DNA from: Collybiopsis luxurians FD-317 M1
Lineage: Eukaryota; Basidiomycota; Agaricomycetes; Agaricales; Omphalotaceae
Direction of reading: 5' to 3'
Assembly (NCBI GenBank): GCA_000827265.1
Contig: KN834767.1
Coordinates: forward strand, 471,917-535,916
Length of the DNA stretch: 64,000 nt
Position numbers and translations under genes: made by a program. Under the pieces are notes generated by a model, which searched no databases, had not been told where the DNA came from, and worked only from the letters and a program-made list of their open reading frames with translations. Below, one piece after another: positions 33,991-45,145 of the stretch (within the stretch, counting starts at the first letter, position 1; every line of letters starts with the position of its first letter).

Positions 33991-36404
33991 TTACACCCAA
34001 GCAGCCCGAACAAGTGCAGCTGCTCTTTCTGCAATGACATACGTAGGCGCCTGAGTATGTGCGCTTGTCACAAACGGCTATTTCGCCTCATTAGCAGTTT
34101 ATTCGACTCATGATATCAATAACATCGACTCACAAACACCGAGGAATCAATCACCCTTAAGCCTTCCACTCTCTTGACTCGCAAATCAGGATCTACAACC
34201 CCATAATCCGCATCATTAGCACTCATCGCCGCAGTCCCTACAGGATGCGCACTGGACCCGGCGCTATTTCGTATGTATTCATCTAGGACGTCGTCCGGGG
34301 AGGTTGCGGTTATATTCGCAAAATCTCCAAATTGGGACAGAACATATCCATCCCAAACTGGGGCGGAGAGATATTGGAACATGATGCGTATTCCCTCCCG
34401 CATGGCTGCAATGTCAAAAGGAGAAGTAAGATAGCCTGGATTGATGAGCGGATTGGCAAAGGGATCGGTGGTGTTGATGGTGAGGAACCCCCCTGAAGGA
34501 AGGATGTTTTGATCAATGAAAAAGTTGGAAATTATAATGGAAGCTTACGAGAAGCAGGACTAACGACTGCGGTTCCTAGCGTTAGAAAGTGTCCAGTAGA
34601 AGGAGGTATTCCAAAGAACCCATTCTTCAAATAAGAATCAAAGAGCTGTAATCAAAATTGCAAACCGTTGCTACTTACTCCAGTAAACATCTCCAGATGA
34701 GGTGAATTCCTTCCAGACGAAGGATCTCCAAACTTGTCGGTCAAACTCTCGTTAGCTCTGAAGAACGAGATCTGATTCCCACCAGTGACAACTAGTGGGC
34801 CCATTCCAGTCTTGTTAAACTCAGTGTAGACCTTATTCAGCAGAGTGGCATTTCGCAAAATATCATCAGTGGTTCTGTTCGAGTTGACCAAAAATTCATT
34901 TGCAACGACAGGTTGATCAGTAAGATTTTTGCCGACACTGGGGAGGTCCACAAGAGATTTTATGCCGATCTTCGATAGTTCATCAGAGTCACCAATTCCA
35001 GAATTGAGAAGAATGTGGGGAGAGCCAATAACCCCTGCCGAAAGAATCACTTCCTTTGAGGCATTCACTTGCAGAAGAGGACCTGCATCAAGTTTGAATG
35101 AGCTTCTATTCGAAAAATTCTTTCAACGGATGTTACCATCAAGATCTTGAGCAAACTCAACCGTGTGGAATGCATAGCCGGATGAAGAGCTCTTTGAAAC
35201 ACTAGGGAGAACCCTGGAAGCGCGCGCATGAAGAAGAACATCTAAATTCTTCCTCTTAATGTATTTTGGTGCGAGATAAGATGTTGCGGAACTGCTTCGG
35301 CGACCTTCAGTTGAGATAGTTGATTGCAGCCAGCCTGACAGAGAGTAAACCTTGTGAGCCGCTCAAATCAAAACTAGTTCGAGTTCGCTAACCAAATCCC
35401 AAAGGGTTTCCTGAATTGTAATCCTCATTGAAATTAAAAATACCTCCAAGCTCGTCAACGGCTTTAAAAATCATGGGGTCGATACTTTGCGAAAATCCGC
35501 TGAGACTAACGGCATTGACTCCAGTCAGACTGTGCACAGAAGGGTTGAATTGACCCATAGTATTATGTCTGTCTGCGGGAGGCTCCCATTTCTCGTTCTG
35601 CAGTAGGTTCAAGTCAACAGAAGTATTGGGGAGGATATGAGAACGAGAACTACTTTTGCAATGAAAGGTTGAAGATTATCCCAAGACCATCCATCGTCCT
35701 TTGTTACTTTTGCCCAGCGATCATAGTCATCCGCCGATCCGCGAGTATAGAACATCCCATCTTCAACGACATTATTCAAACATTGTTTTCTTGCTATGTA
35801 AAGAGTATACTCACTGACGGAACTCGAGCCACCAAGCACAAAGCCCCTGAGCAGGAAAGTGGAACGATTGTTTAGCCCTGGCTGCACCGTAGTTGTGAAG
35901 TTCCAGTCATATTGGAATTTGAAGATGTCAGAAAAGAAGGGTACGTCCAGCTGGAATGCATCGATGTTTCTGGTGAGAATGACGGAAATCAAATAGAATA
36001 TGAGTTCTGCAATAGGCAAGGGATACACATGGAAGGCCGCGGTCAAGTTAAAATTTATTTTTGAGCAAATGCCCCCGAATCTCCCAGCTGAACGATGTCC
36101 ACAACGGTAATGACAGAGGGCTTTCAAAATGGGACTTACGTTCCCCCAGCTTCAAGGACCAATACGGAGGTTTTGGGGTTCTCCGTAAGCCTGTTTGCAA
36201 CTACATTGCCGGCTGTTCCTCCTGCAGTATCGAAAGAAAGCTTGAAAAAGAAACAAATGGAATCTCTTGGCAGGACATACCTCCTACAATAACAAAGTCG
36301 TAAATTTTGGGCGGTAGGTCACTGAAGTTGTTGTACACGACCGCGAAACAAAGCGGTAGAGCCCAGGAATGAAAAAGGATCAATGCAAAGACAGTAATCT
36401 GCAT
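33991..36404 (-). CDS. Secreted GMC oxidoreductase, aryl-alcohol-oxidase-like, copy E
   Basis: Start at 36404 ([20 protein letters not shown]), very close to copy A. Motifs are [62 protein letters not shown] and [20 protein letters not shown]. No frameshift is seen. It shares with copy A the DDYDRWA, IFNFN and [11 protein letters not shown] variants. Unusual changes are HNTMGQ (the sequon Thr is lost) and MSANDADYG where others have MSAKDADYG. It is the likely parent of the dispersed copy A, because it sits inside the array next to a DUF1295 fossil. Confidence 0.9.
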
Positions 36405-36449
36405 TTTGTGGCTAGTAAGTTTGGTTAGCTCAAGGAAACAATCACTGTT

Positions 36450-36515
36450 TGGTTTTTAGCCAATGCCTCGATTAAATAGCGGCTAGCTACTGTGGCTACA
36501 GCGTGATCATGAGCC
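36450..36515 (-). promoter_or_regulatory. Conserved oxidase promoter block, copy E
   Basis: The minus strand reads CATGATCACGCTGTAGCCAC, AGTAGCTAGCC, TTTAATCGAGGCATTGGC, then TAAAAACC about 50 bp before the start. It closely matches copy A. Confidence 0.5.
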
Positions 36516-36693
36516 TCCTGAATCCTGAATGCGCCGAAACTTAGTAAGAACCTGAGAGCAAAGACCTATCCAGGTCGTCCCCCAAATCCCCAGTTTAACC
36601 GCTGCATTATTCACAGAGTGGAGAGCATGGGACTAATTTCGCTCATTGATCCCAAAAGAGTACAGACCGAAATGAGAGCATGGGAAATCTTAT

Positions 36694-36827
36694 GGAGATG
36701 AAAGTTCAACTGAACGTGACATAGAAAACGAGGCAAGAAAGCGATCACGATCACTAGCTCTTCCACTGTGAGGTTAAGCTATACACATGCGTACATTGTC
36801 TGCCTGAATATTTGTAATTCAATAATA
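36694..36827. other. Short spacer between oxidases E and F
   Basis: About 130 bp follow the end of the A/E duplication. No DUF1295 fossil is seen here, unlike the C/D and D/E spacers. Confidence 0.5.
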
Positions 36828-39232
36828 TTACATCCAAGCAAACTTGACAAGTTCAGCTGCCCTTTCGGCAATAGCATACGTAGGCGCCTGAGTATGCGCG
36901 CTGGTCACAAAAGGCTATTCCCTCATCAGTTTATTCGATTCGCAAATTCAAAAGATTGGCTCACAAATACTGATGAATCAATAATTCTCAAGCCTTCGAC
37001 ACCTTTGACCCTCAAGTCAGGATCGACCACACCATAATCTGCATCTTTGGCACTCATTGCCGCAGTGCCCACAGGGTGGGCAGGGGATGCTGCGTTATTC
37101 CGTATGTATTCGTCCAGAACATCGTCAGAAGAGTCTGCAGTTATATTCGCCAAAGCCCCGAATTGAGAAAGAATATATCCATCCCAGACTCGCGCTGAAG
37201 TGTACCGGAACAAAATCTGCAGTGCTTCGCGCATGGCTGCAATGTCGAAGGGAGAGGTAAGATAGCCAGGATCGATGATTGGGTTGGCGAAGGGATCGGT
37301 GCTGTTTATAGTGATTGAACCGCCTGCGAAATGAGCGACTTAGCTAGCGAAGGTGATCAAAAGTCTCAATCTTACGCGAGGCGGGGCTAACGACCACAGT
37401 TGCCATTTGAAAGTAGTGTCCGGTAGGGGGTGGTGGTCCGAAGAACCCATTCTGCCCATACAAATAAAACAGTCACGACTACGAGAATGCAAAATTATTA
37501 CTTACTCCAGGAACCAGCTCCAGATGGGGTGAATTCTTTCCTGAAGACGGGTCTCCAAACATCTCGGTCAAGCTCTCGTTGACTCTGAAAAATGAGATCT
37601 GGTTCCCGCCAGTGGTCACCAATGGGCCCATTCCTGTCTTGTTGAACTCTGTGTAAACCTCGTTCAGCAAAGTGGCGTTACGAGAAATGTTATCGATGGT
37701 GTTGGTGGAGTTGGCCATGAATTCATTGATAATAGAAACCTGATCGGTGAGATTTTTACCGACACTTCGAAGGTTCACGAGAGACTTTATTCCGATCTCG
37801 GATAATTCGCCGGCGTCACCAATTCCAGAATTTAGGAGAATATGGGGTGACCCAACAACTCCTGCAGAGAGTATTACTTCTTTCGAAGCATCTACTTTCA
37901 AAAGAGGACCTGGTTCAACCCTGAGTAAGCTTCCTTTCGAAGTCAAATATACATAGTAGATGCTACCATTAAGATCTTGAGCAAATTCGACAGTGCGGAA
38001 TGCAAAGCCAGATGAAGAGTTCTTTGAAACACTAGGAAGAACCCTGGAAACGCGGGCATGAAGAAGAACATCCAAATTTTCCCTGGCAATAAATTCTGGT
38101 GCAAGGTAAGATGTCGCAGAGCTGCTTCGACGTCCTTCGGTCGTGATGGTCGATTGTAACCAACCTGTCCGAGCGAAACTCGTAAGTGACTCGATCGACA
38201 TTACAAACGGTCGCACATACTAAATCCTAAAGGATTCCCCGAATTGTAATCTTCATTGAACCGGAAGATACTTCCAAGCTCGTCAACGGCTTCAAAAATC
38301 ATGGGGTCGATACTTTGTGGAAATCCTCCGAGGCTAACGGCATTGATTCCAGTTAAACTGTGCACGGAAGGATTGAATTGGCCAGTAGTGTTATGTCTAT
38401 CTGCGGGTGGTTCCCATTTCTCGTTCTGTAGTAAGTTTGAGTTAGCGAAAGCTTCAGGATAGGCTGTGGGAACAAGAATGACTTTTGCAATATAGGGCTG
38501 TAGATTATCCCAGGACCATCCGTCGTCCTTCGTTACTGCGGCAAAGCGGTCATAGTCATCGGCAGATCCGCGAGTGTAGAACATCCCATCTTGAAAGAAA
38601 AAGATTATCATTAAATTCATTGATGGTTCTTTGTTTAATGAAGCAAGTTAAAACTCACTGACGGAACTCGAACCCCCGAGAACAAAGCCCCTAAGCATAA
38701 TAGTAGAACGGTTGTTTAGACCTGGCTGGATGGTGGTCGTGAAATTCCAGTCATACTGAAATTTAACGTCGAGGGCGAAAAATGGAACGTCAAGCTGAAA
38801 GGCGTCGATGTTGCTGGTGGGAATTGGAAAAGATATAATGGAATGTGAGTTCTTCAATAGGGCAGAAATACACATGGAACGCCAAGTCCAAATTTAATTC
38901 AGACTCAATCGTCTCCAAATCGCGAAGCTGAACAATAGTCCACAATAACAAAGGGTTTTTCAAAAAGGGACTTGCCTTCCCCCAGCTTCTAGTACCAACA
39001 CGGAGTTTTTAGGGTCCTCCGTAAGCCTGTTCGCGACAACATTCCCAGCGGTTCCTCCTGCATGATGAAAGAAATGTTAAACTAGTCAGATACCTCGTTC
39101 AGACGCACCTCCTACGATAACAAAGTCGTAGTCTTTTGACGGTAGGGTGCTGAAACTGTTATATACGGCCGCACAGCACAAGGTCAAAGTCGAGAGACGC
39201 AAGAGAGCGGATAAGAGGATAGATGTAATCAT
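36828..39232 (-). CDS. Secreted GMC oxidoreductase, aryl-alcohol-oxidase-like, copy F
   Basis: Start at 39232 (MITSILLSALLRLSTLTLCC). The family motifs are complete: [48 protein letters not shown] and [10 protein letters not shown]. It is more divergent than C, D, E and [67 protein letters not shown]. One intron begins with GC in place of GT (donor at 38975, GCAAGT). Another intron (GTCATT donor, 57 nt, near 38.45 kb) is a multiple of three and has no stop, so reading through it would still give a full-length protein. No frameshift is found. Confidence 0.88.
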
Positions 39233-39290
39233 TTCAGTTCTAGTACTGTGGGTCGCTCGGAAAGTTGGGTGGAATGGTCATTCTGGTGCT

Positions 39291-39360
39291 ACTTGCTTTT
39301 AACCACTGGAATCAATTGGTAGAACGTACCTATCGTAGTTACAGTGTGACCATGAGCTTT
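39291..39360 (-). promoter_or_regulatory. Conserved oxidase promoter block, copy F
   Basis: The minus strand reads CATGGTCACACTGTAACTAC, then CCAATTGATTCCAGTGGTT, AAAAGCAAGT, ending about 60 bp before the start codon. Confidence 0.5.
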
Positions 39361-40464
39361 TGCAGCGAAACCCAAGATTGTTCCGAGAATACAAGAGCCT
39401 GAGAGCAGAAATCCGTCCCAGTTCTCTGCCAGTTGAACAGTGAGTCTCATTCAAGAACTTGATCTACAAAACTAGTTTTGCTCATGAGGCTGAATTAGCG
39501 TGTGGTTGTGAAAGTGAATTACAGAATGAGCACCATGAAAGATGCAAGAAAGTGGGCCACTGCGTTGTGCAGCATATACGAGTCCGAAAGCCCACTGCTC
39601 AGGGTTCAATATTGCAGAATCCAAGGCTCAACATTCAATATTCAATGTCCAACTTTGAGTGGGCAAAATATGTAGGTAAAGACAATTTAGTTGAAGATTT
39701 CCACCTCAACTCGGAGGAAACTGAGCTAATAATTCAGGTGACCTTTCCATTGACTCCTGAGGATTGCAAACCTCAAAGGGAAGGAATACAGATTGGTACA
39801 AATATCCAAATGTTGCAACACCGAATATCGCAATAGTCATGCAGATTCAAGAGTTGCGAGATTGAAATAAGGGTCAAGGGGATGGGAAAAAAATTGATGA
39901 AATCAAAGAATCGAAAAAATAAGCGCTATTGACCATCTGGAGACGATTTGGCATAAGCGCCCGTGAAAAACCGACCATAAGGACAAGTTTCCTCCATTCC
40001 ATTCCGGACTTGTAATTGGGAATGAGGTAAGCACCCATATTCTATGGGCATCAATAACTTGAATGGAACCACTCCTGTGCATGTCCTACAATGCCGACAA
40101 GGAAGTGCTATGGCTACTGCCAACACTACCTTGGAGACAACTGACATTGTCATATATTCAACTATCAACAGCTCTAAGACAAATTTCACTTACAGACTGC
40201 ACTGATGGTTGATTAACTCCAAGAATGCTCAAAGAAGGACCAAGGTAGACTGCATGGGTTAGGAATGTCAGCAGTGAAGGGCAAAGAATGGCCAATGTGA
40301 AAAGCGACGGGATCCATTTGGACAACTGGGTATATCATGCAAGGATGAGGCCTCTGAATATTTATATACTAAGAGCTGAGAACAGAATCGGAGCAAGTGA
40401 AGGTATTGTTGATCAAATAGAGTAATACAAAAAGGAACTTGCAACCTCAAGGGTGTGAGGAGAA
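39361..40464. other. No recognisable gene
   Basis: A plus-strand open frame (39459-39836, 125 codons) is Gln/Glu/His-rich with no motif or signal peptide. It begins within the ancestral oxidase 5' flank, so I do not call it. Confidence 0.4.
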
Positions 40465-40724
40465 TGTAAGGGTTACACCCTTACGCCGCTATCCCAAGGC
40501 ACTCGTGTTTGATCTGAGCGTCAAAGATCTTCCTTGGTCAGGTTTGCATAGCATATAATCTCATATTTCTACCCCTGTTCTACTACTTAGGGTACTTAGT
40601 TCCTTTCCTTACTTAGTACTTAAAGCCTTGTATGTTTGTAGTTCTCCTTTGTCAAATCAACGCTCATTATCCATGGCATTTTCTCTGTTCTCTTGCTCAT
40701 GATTCCTCTGTTTCGAGCCCAACA
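40465..40724 (+). mobile_element. Solo-LTR-like repeat, copy 2
   Basis: It runs from TGTAAGGGTTACACCCTTAC (itself a short palindrome) to CGAGCCCAACA and aligns along its length with the repeat at 14.03 kb. TG...CA ends fit an LTR. No internal coding region is adjacent and no clear target-site duplication is seen. Confidence 0.55.
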
Positions 40725-41201
40725 GTGAACCGATTAATAACGCCTACCTCCTTACTAATCTGACCACGTGAATACCGCATGCTGAACAGGTCGCGATATT
40801 GTGTTCATTCAAAAATCATTAAGCTAAACAAAAGACATATTCCTGTGACACCCATGATGCTTACCAGTGGACTGTTTCAATGCAGCCTGTGTTATTGATA
40901 ATGATTTATGAGAGAGTTTGTGGGGGAGAATAATGAACTTGTTATTGCTGGCTATTGGAGCATTAAATGCCTGAGTACATAGTATGTAGAATGCTTAAGT
41001 AAGTACTGTAAGTAAATATGGTGAACAGATGACTAATGTCCATAGATAGTAAGTAAATAAGAGTACAGAATAATATGGAAAGGGAGAGAATGTTCTATAA
41101 AGTTCTACAATGTTCTATATGCTCCTAAGCTTGCACTTGCACTCGGAATACAGCCTCAGGTTTCCAGTCTGATTGATGGAGTGTATCAGGAGGCTGTTGG
41201 G
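40725..41201. other. AT-rich intergenic region
   Basis: This is AT-rich, with AGTAAGTAAATA-type short repeats near 41.0 kb. I see no coding signal. Confidence 0.45.
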
Positions 41202-42452
41202 CTATGACTTGTTATTGATGAGAATGATTACAGTGGCAGGGTAGCATGCCTGTATATAGCTTGTCATCTGGCCTGCTGGCGAGTGAGTAGATATGGCACT
41301 CACATTAGCAACATTGACCATCATCAGAATGATGTGCAAGGTCATGTCTTTCGTGATGAATGTCTGTAGCAACGTAGAAGCGGTATTGATCGATTGTATT
41401 AGGCAAAATACAGCACCGGACTCGACCAAAAGCTTGATGACCTCTCCGGTGCGGGTTCCTTTATTATCTGGGCCGTGATGCTGTGCTGTTAAGCAAAGAT
41501 GAGTCCTGTTTTCAATGATTAGAATATTTTCAAGAACAGCAAGCGAAATCGATATCGAAGGTTATCGGGACTCTGTTACCTCGTCTCCCATCCGATCAAG
41601 AACGTCGCAAAGATATTAACCAGTAAAATGAGAACAGCTGAAACAGAATCGATAATGCTGTTACTGGATTTTTCAATCTGCAACTCGACGTCACCCCAGA
41701 TGCAATCTGCTATGTTGATACCTTTGTTTGCCCATGGTTAACTAAGTCGCGGCCCTATGACAGTCTGTGCTCACATATATTGACAATCATAAGAGTTGCC
41801 AAGATGGCCCTCTGAGGGCGGTTTCGACATAAAATCCATGCCCTCCATGCAACGATCAAATCACTCAAAAGAACCTGAGCTCGATTGTAGAATGAGAATA
41901 AAAATTGAGTCAGATGGAAAATTTCAATTGAATCCTATAGTGTAACGCACATTAATCGTTGTAGGCCAGACCGGAACAAACTGTAAAGGCAAGATCTTTT
42001 TGGCTGCCGCCTGGATTCCTTCCTGTCCGCTTCCCATAATGAGTGTGTAATGAGAAACTATTAGGGCGGATATTCCATAGTAAAGAGCTTCCAAAGTGAA
42101 TGAGAAGGAAATTGTCAGAAGTAAGGCGGTAAGTGCAATTTGTGAACCGGTCCAAGATTTTACCCTGCCAGAAACAGAAGAGAGCCACATGGGTAGAGTA
42201 TTCAGTAAATATCTAAATATCAGCAATTTCTGGCGCATACGCTAGAGAATGAACAGCCGTCGCCATTCCTAGAGCAAATACACCTGTCATTGAGTAAAGT
42301 GTCAGTGAGCTAGGCTGGGAAGGGGGCAAATATGAAGTGTGCTATGAATACTCATACGGACCGTAGCCAGTGAAAACCAGGGTTAAATCTATGATATTCT
42401 GATATATTCCTTGGGCAAGGAAAGCGATTGTCTGTTGTTCTTCCGGAGTCAT
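41202..42452 (-). CDS. Agaricomycete-type serpentine (7-TM) membrane protein
   Basis: This is an uncharacterised integral membrane protein. Exons read in order MTPEEQQTIAFLAQGIYQN, IIDLTLVFTGYG, VFALGMATAVHSLA, KSWTGSQIALTALLLTISFS, LLSDLIVAWRAWILCRNRPQ, DCIWGDVELQ, VSAVLILLVNIFATFLIGWE and LLVESGAVFCLIQ, with a further TM helix before the stop. All six exon junctions can be spliced in frame. LLSD.IV.WRAW, N..AT.LIGW and L.ESGA.FC form a motif set I recall from a large lineage-expanded 7-TM family of mushrooms with no known function. The product is short after the last helix. No ligand or partner can be inferred. Confidence 0.7.
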
Positions 42453-42856
42453 GAACTGTGAATGAGGTGTTTGGGGTTGGGTTTTCTGTTGCTATCATTA
42501 TAGGTCCGCTATTATAAAGTATGAAGAAAAATTGTGTTGCAGGAATGGCGGAGTTAGATTTTCAAAGTATTAACAGGAAATGTATAATAAGCACTGGGCT
42601 GATGGCAAACGGGAAGCCACATTGTTCACTTACTATGAGAAGCAGTTCACTGTCATTCTATTGATTTTCAGCAGAGCCATTATGAAACCATATTTATCCT
42701 GGGCCAAAGTCAGCACTACCGGGTCATTCACCATTCTGAGGAGGTCTATTTTAGCATACATCTAGCTTCAGGTTCAAACTTCGGGGCAGCTAATATGAGA
42801 GCTGTATCTCTGCTTATCAAGTTGCCATTATAAAAAAGCTGAATCACTACTGACCA
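42453..42856. other. 5' flank of the 7-TM gene
   Basis: No coding signal is seen. This is probably its promoter. Confidence 0.4.
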
Positions 42857-43553
42857 GTGTTGCCGCAGCTCTTACACTTAGCTGGCTCAATAGCTGGAAT
42901 GAGCCAACTTGAAAAAGCTTTAGCCGACTTGGGCTGGAAACAAGCTGACCTCAAGCTGGCTAGCCAGATGGACAAAGCCTTCTGAAATTGATGTAAAAAA
43001 AATACTTCTACAATAATGATTGCTGACTGCAATAAAAGCACAGATAAATGAAAAGTACAGGTGATAAGCCTCGAATGAGTGCTTAGCGGATGCTGTGTTA
43101 CATCGCTTGATGTTGTAATGATGTGAGTGAGGTGGCACAGTGAATGTAGTAACATGTGATAGCGTAGTGACGTGGCGAAATTCTCTAAAGAGGCATTGTC
43201 CTATAATTTGCATGCTGTTCTTGAGAGTATATGATCAAGAGTTGAAGCTGTATTTTTTGCAGAAGGAAAGTACTTTAATAGACATCCAGGAATTTCCAGT
43301 GGCACCCTATATATCATGTCATATTAAATATCTATGCAGTTTACAATAGAAGCAAAGGTGAATGCAAGGAAAGAGTCTTTAGTGAACCAAAATATGATAC
43401 AGTGTGAGATGTGAAGTGAACACCTGAATGATTGCAAGACAATTGGCAATCGAGCCGATAGGAGTCGACTGTGAGCAGTGGGAAGCTGGCTCACATGCGG
43501 GCGCCCGCCAACTGACCGGCTCGGCTATTAACTGGCTTATTCGGGAGCCACGG
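42857..43553. mobile_element. ~700-bp TIR element (non-autonomous, hAT-like ends)
   Basis: The left end AGTGTTGCCGCAGCTC and right end (reverse complement) AGTGTTGCCGTGGCTC form terminal inverted repeats. Each is followed inward by repeated AGCTGGCTCA/AGCCAGTTAA motifs. Flanks ACTACTGA and ATTACTGA could be an 8-bp target duplication with one mismatch, which would suit a hAT-type element. No transposase is encoded. Confidence 0.6.
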
Positions 43554-43888
43554 CAACACTATTACTGATTAGTAGAACACAGCTAAAACAAAAACTTTTC
43601 ATAGAGAATATGTCCCCTAAAGCTTATGCCAAGAGGAACTGAGATACTATTTCCTTGTGGGGCAGTTCAAATTGCGACATTGACTGGCATTGATCTACCT
43701 CCTTATATCCTCCATTCACCTCAACTCCTTTACTGTGCTGGGCTTCAGAGCAGACATTGTGAAAGACTCAGTGATGGTGGATAGCAACTGCAACTTTACC
43801 GTAACTTTACCATAACTTACTGTAACCTACACTGTAACCATAGCCTTGCTGTAACCTGCATAGCCCAAAGGGAAGTTGAAGGGTCTGT
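43554..43888. other. Spacer with GTAAC-type tandem repeats
   Basis: Between 43.79 and 43.86 kb the unit (C)TGTAACC/TTACCGTAACT is repeated about seven times imperfectly, immediately left of the G-arm duplication end. No gene is seen. Confidence 0.55.
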
Positions 43889-43927
43889 AACCTTCTTTTT
43901 TGAGTCATCGATTTTTCTCATTACCAG

Positions 43928-44312
43928 TCGTTTTCTTAGGTCCAGGGGAAGACGGAGAAGGGGACAGAAGTTACACCATCAGGTATTGTTGCCAAAGGTG
44001 GTCTGTTGGAAGGCGAGAAGATTTCCACGAGCGATCTCAACTTTGTCATTGATGGTGTATGCTGTTTTATTACCGTTGGTCGATTGTACTGCTAATGCGA
44101 ACTTCCTTCTCACATAGAATACAATCCACACTGTCGGAAGGCGTTATGCTGGGTGGTTTATCAAGAACACAGAACGGTCGCAGTGGGTATTGGATGAGAT
44201 TCAGGCCTCACTGCTTCCTCAGGCTCAGCTGCACCGGCGGAAGCCCAAAAGAGGGCGCCAAAGATGGTTGCGTGGGGAGATGCCGGTGCTCGGGCTTGAC
44301 AGGAAGCAGCTC
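43928..44312 (+). pseudogene. eIF3L 3'-end fragment (broken)
   Basis: The fragment corresponds to the last two exons of eIF3L at 19.24-19.64 kb. The GGTCCAGGGGAAGACGGAGA start, the [16 protein letters not shown] reading and [16 protein letters not shown] remain recognisable. A TAA stop follows soon after the FVIDG block, a TAG stop interrupts the next part, and 12 bp before the CTGTCGGAAGG string are missing. There is no promoter or upstream exon, so no product is expected. Confidence 0.85.
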
Positions 44313-44505
44313 TGTTTGATAGGATTACATACCAAAATTTACAGAGGAGGCCTGGATCGTTAGTTTGTATGTGAAGATATGAGCATATGGATATCTAGTC
44401 CCGGAGACGAGAAGTGGCGGAGGCTGAGATGCGGCGCGGATGAAGTTTTAGCCTGTTTTGCTAACTTGACTTTATATTCGCAAGATGGTTAAACATTTAC
44501 GTAAG

Positions 44506-44760
44506 CTAAGCTCTGTGATCCCCTTCAATAAAGGTATCGGGGCAAGCGAAATCTTCAATATTTAATTTGTTTTCTTTGGTGTGTGTACGAAAAGATCTCA
44601 ATATTTGCCTGCAGTTCGCAATCATTTGTTCATAGACTATTTCTACACGCTTCAGCTCTTCGAGTGAATTGAGAAGTAAGAACAGGCATTTGCCAAAAAA
44701 AAGTTCTCGAGTTCTTTCTATTGATATTGACTCATCTCTGGCTTGAGCTGAGGAACTCAT
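44506..44760 (-). CDS. Uncharacterised 84-aa ORF in duplication arm 2
   Basis: This is an open frame from MSSSAQARDESISIERTR to FIEGDHRA, charged and probably helical (LEELKRVEIVYEQM). The equivalent in arm 1 (18.78-19.03 kb) has several stops. I do not recognise it. It may be a remnant of an older gene in the oxidase 3' flank. With only one open copy, coding status is doubtful. Confidence 0.2.
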   Translation of the reverse strand: MSSSAQARDESISIERTRELFFGKCLFLLLNSLEELKRVEIVYEQMIANCRQILRSFRTHTKENKLNIEDFACPDTFIEGDHRA

Positions 44761-45145
44761 CCAAGGAAGATACTAGATTGATTGTTTGGGAATAAGTCTC
44801 ACCTGACTCTAGCTATAGAAATCGATGTCCTCTGGAATCTGAATCGTTAGTAAGGGACTGCTGAAAGCAGGGCTCGTCGATGGATTGAGTAAAAGCAACA
44901 AAAGCAAAAATTACATTGAGCCCAAGCGGATGATGATTTGCCTTAGAGTCAAACTGAAGACCAGCCACAGTTGTGTAATACTCCAACTGCGTTGCCGTAT
45001 CAACCTTAGTGTAAGTATATCAGCGTTGAATATATGGGTTATATTATTGACTTCCCGCCAAGTCAGGGAAGACAATAATAATCGTCGATTTATTCTCGAG
45101 TACAGCTAACATTTCGCTACATAGATACTTGAGATATACGTTGAC

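Larger units (their letters stand above)
33783..36693. repeat. Dispersed segmental duplication, copy 2 (contains oxidase E)
   Basis: This is the partner of 8,635-11,722 in the same orientation, sharing both flanks and the oxidase gene. Its left end lies inside the DUF1295 tail fossil. Confidence 0.8.

Noticed and set aside
39459..39836. 125-codon plus-strand open frame
   Set aside because: No recognisable motif, and it begins inside oxidase upstream-flank DNA.
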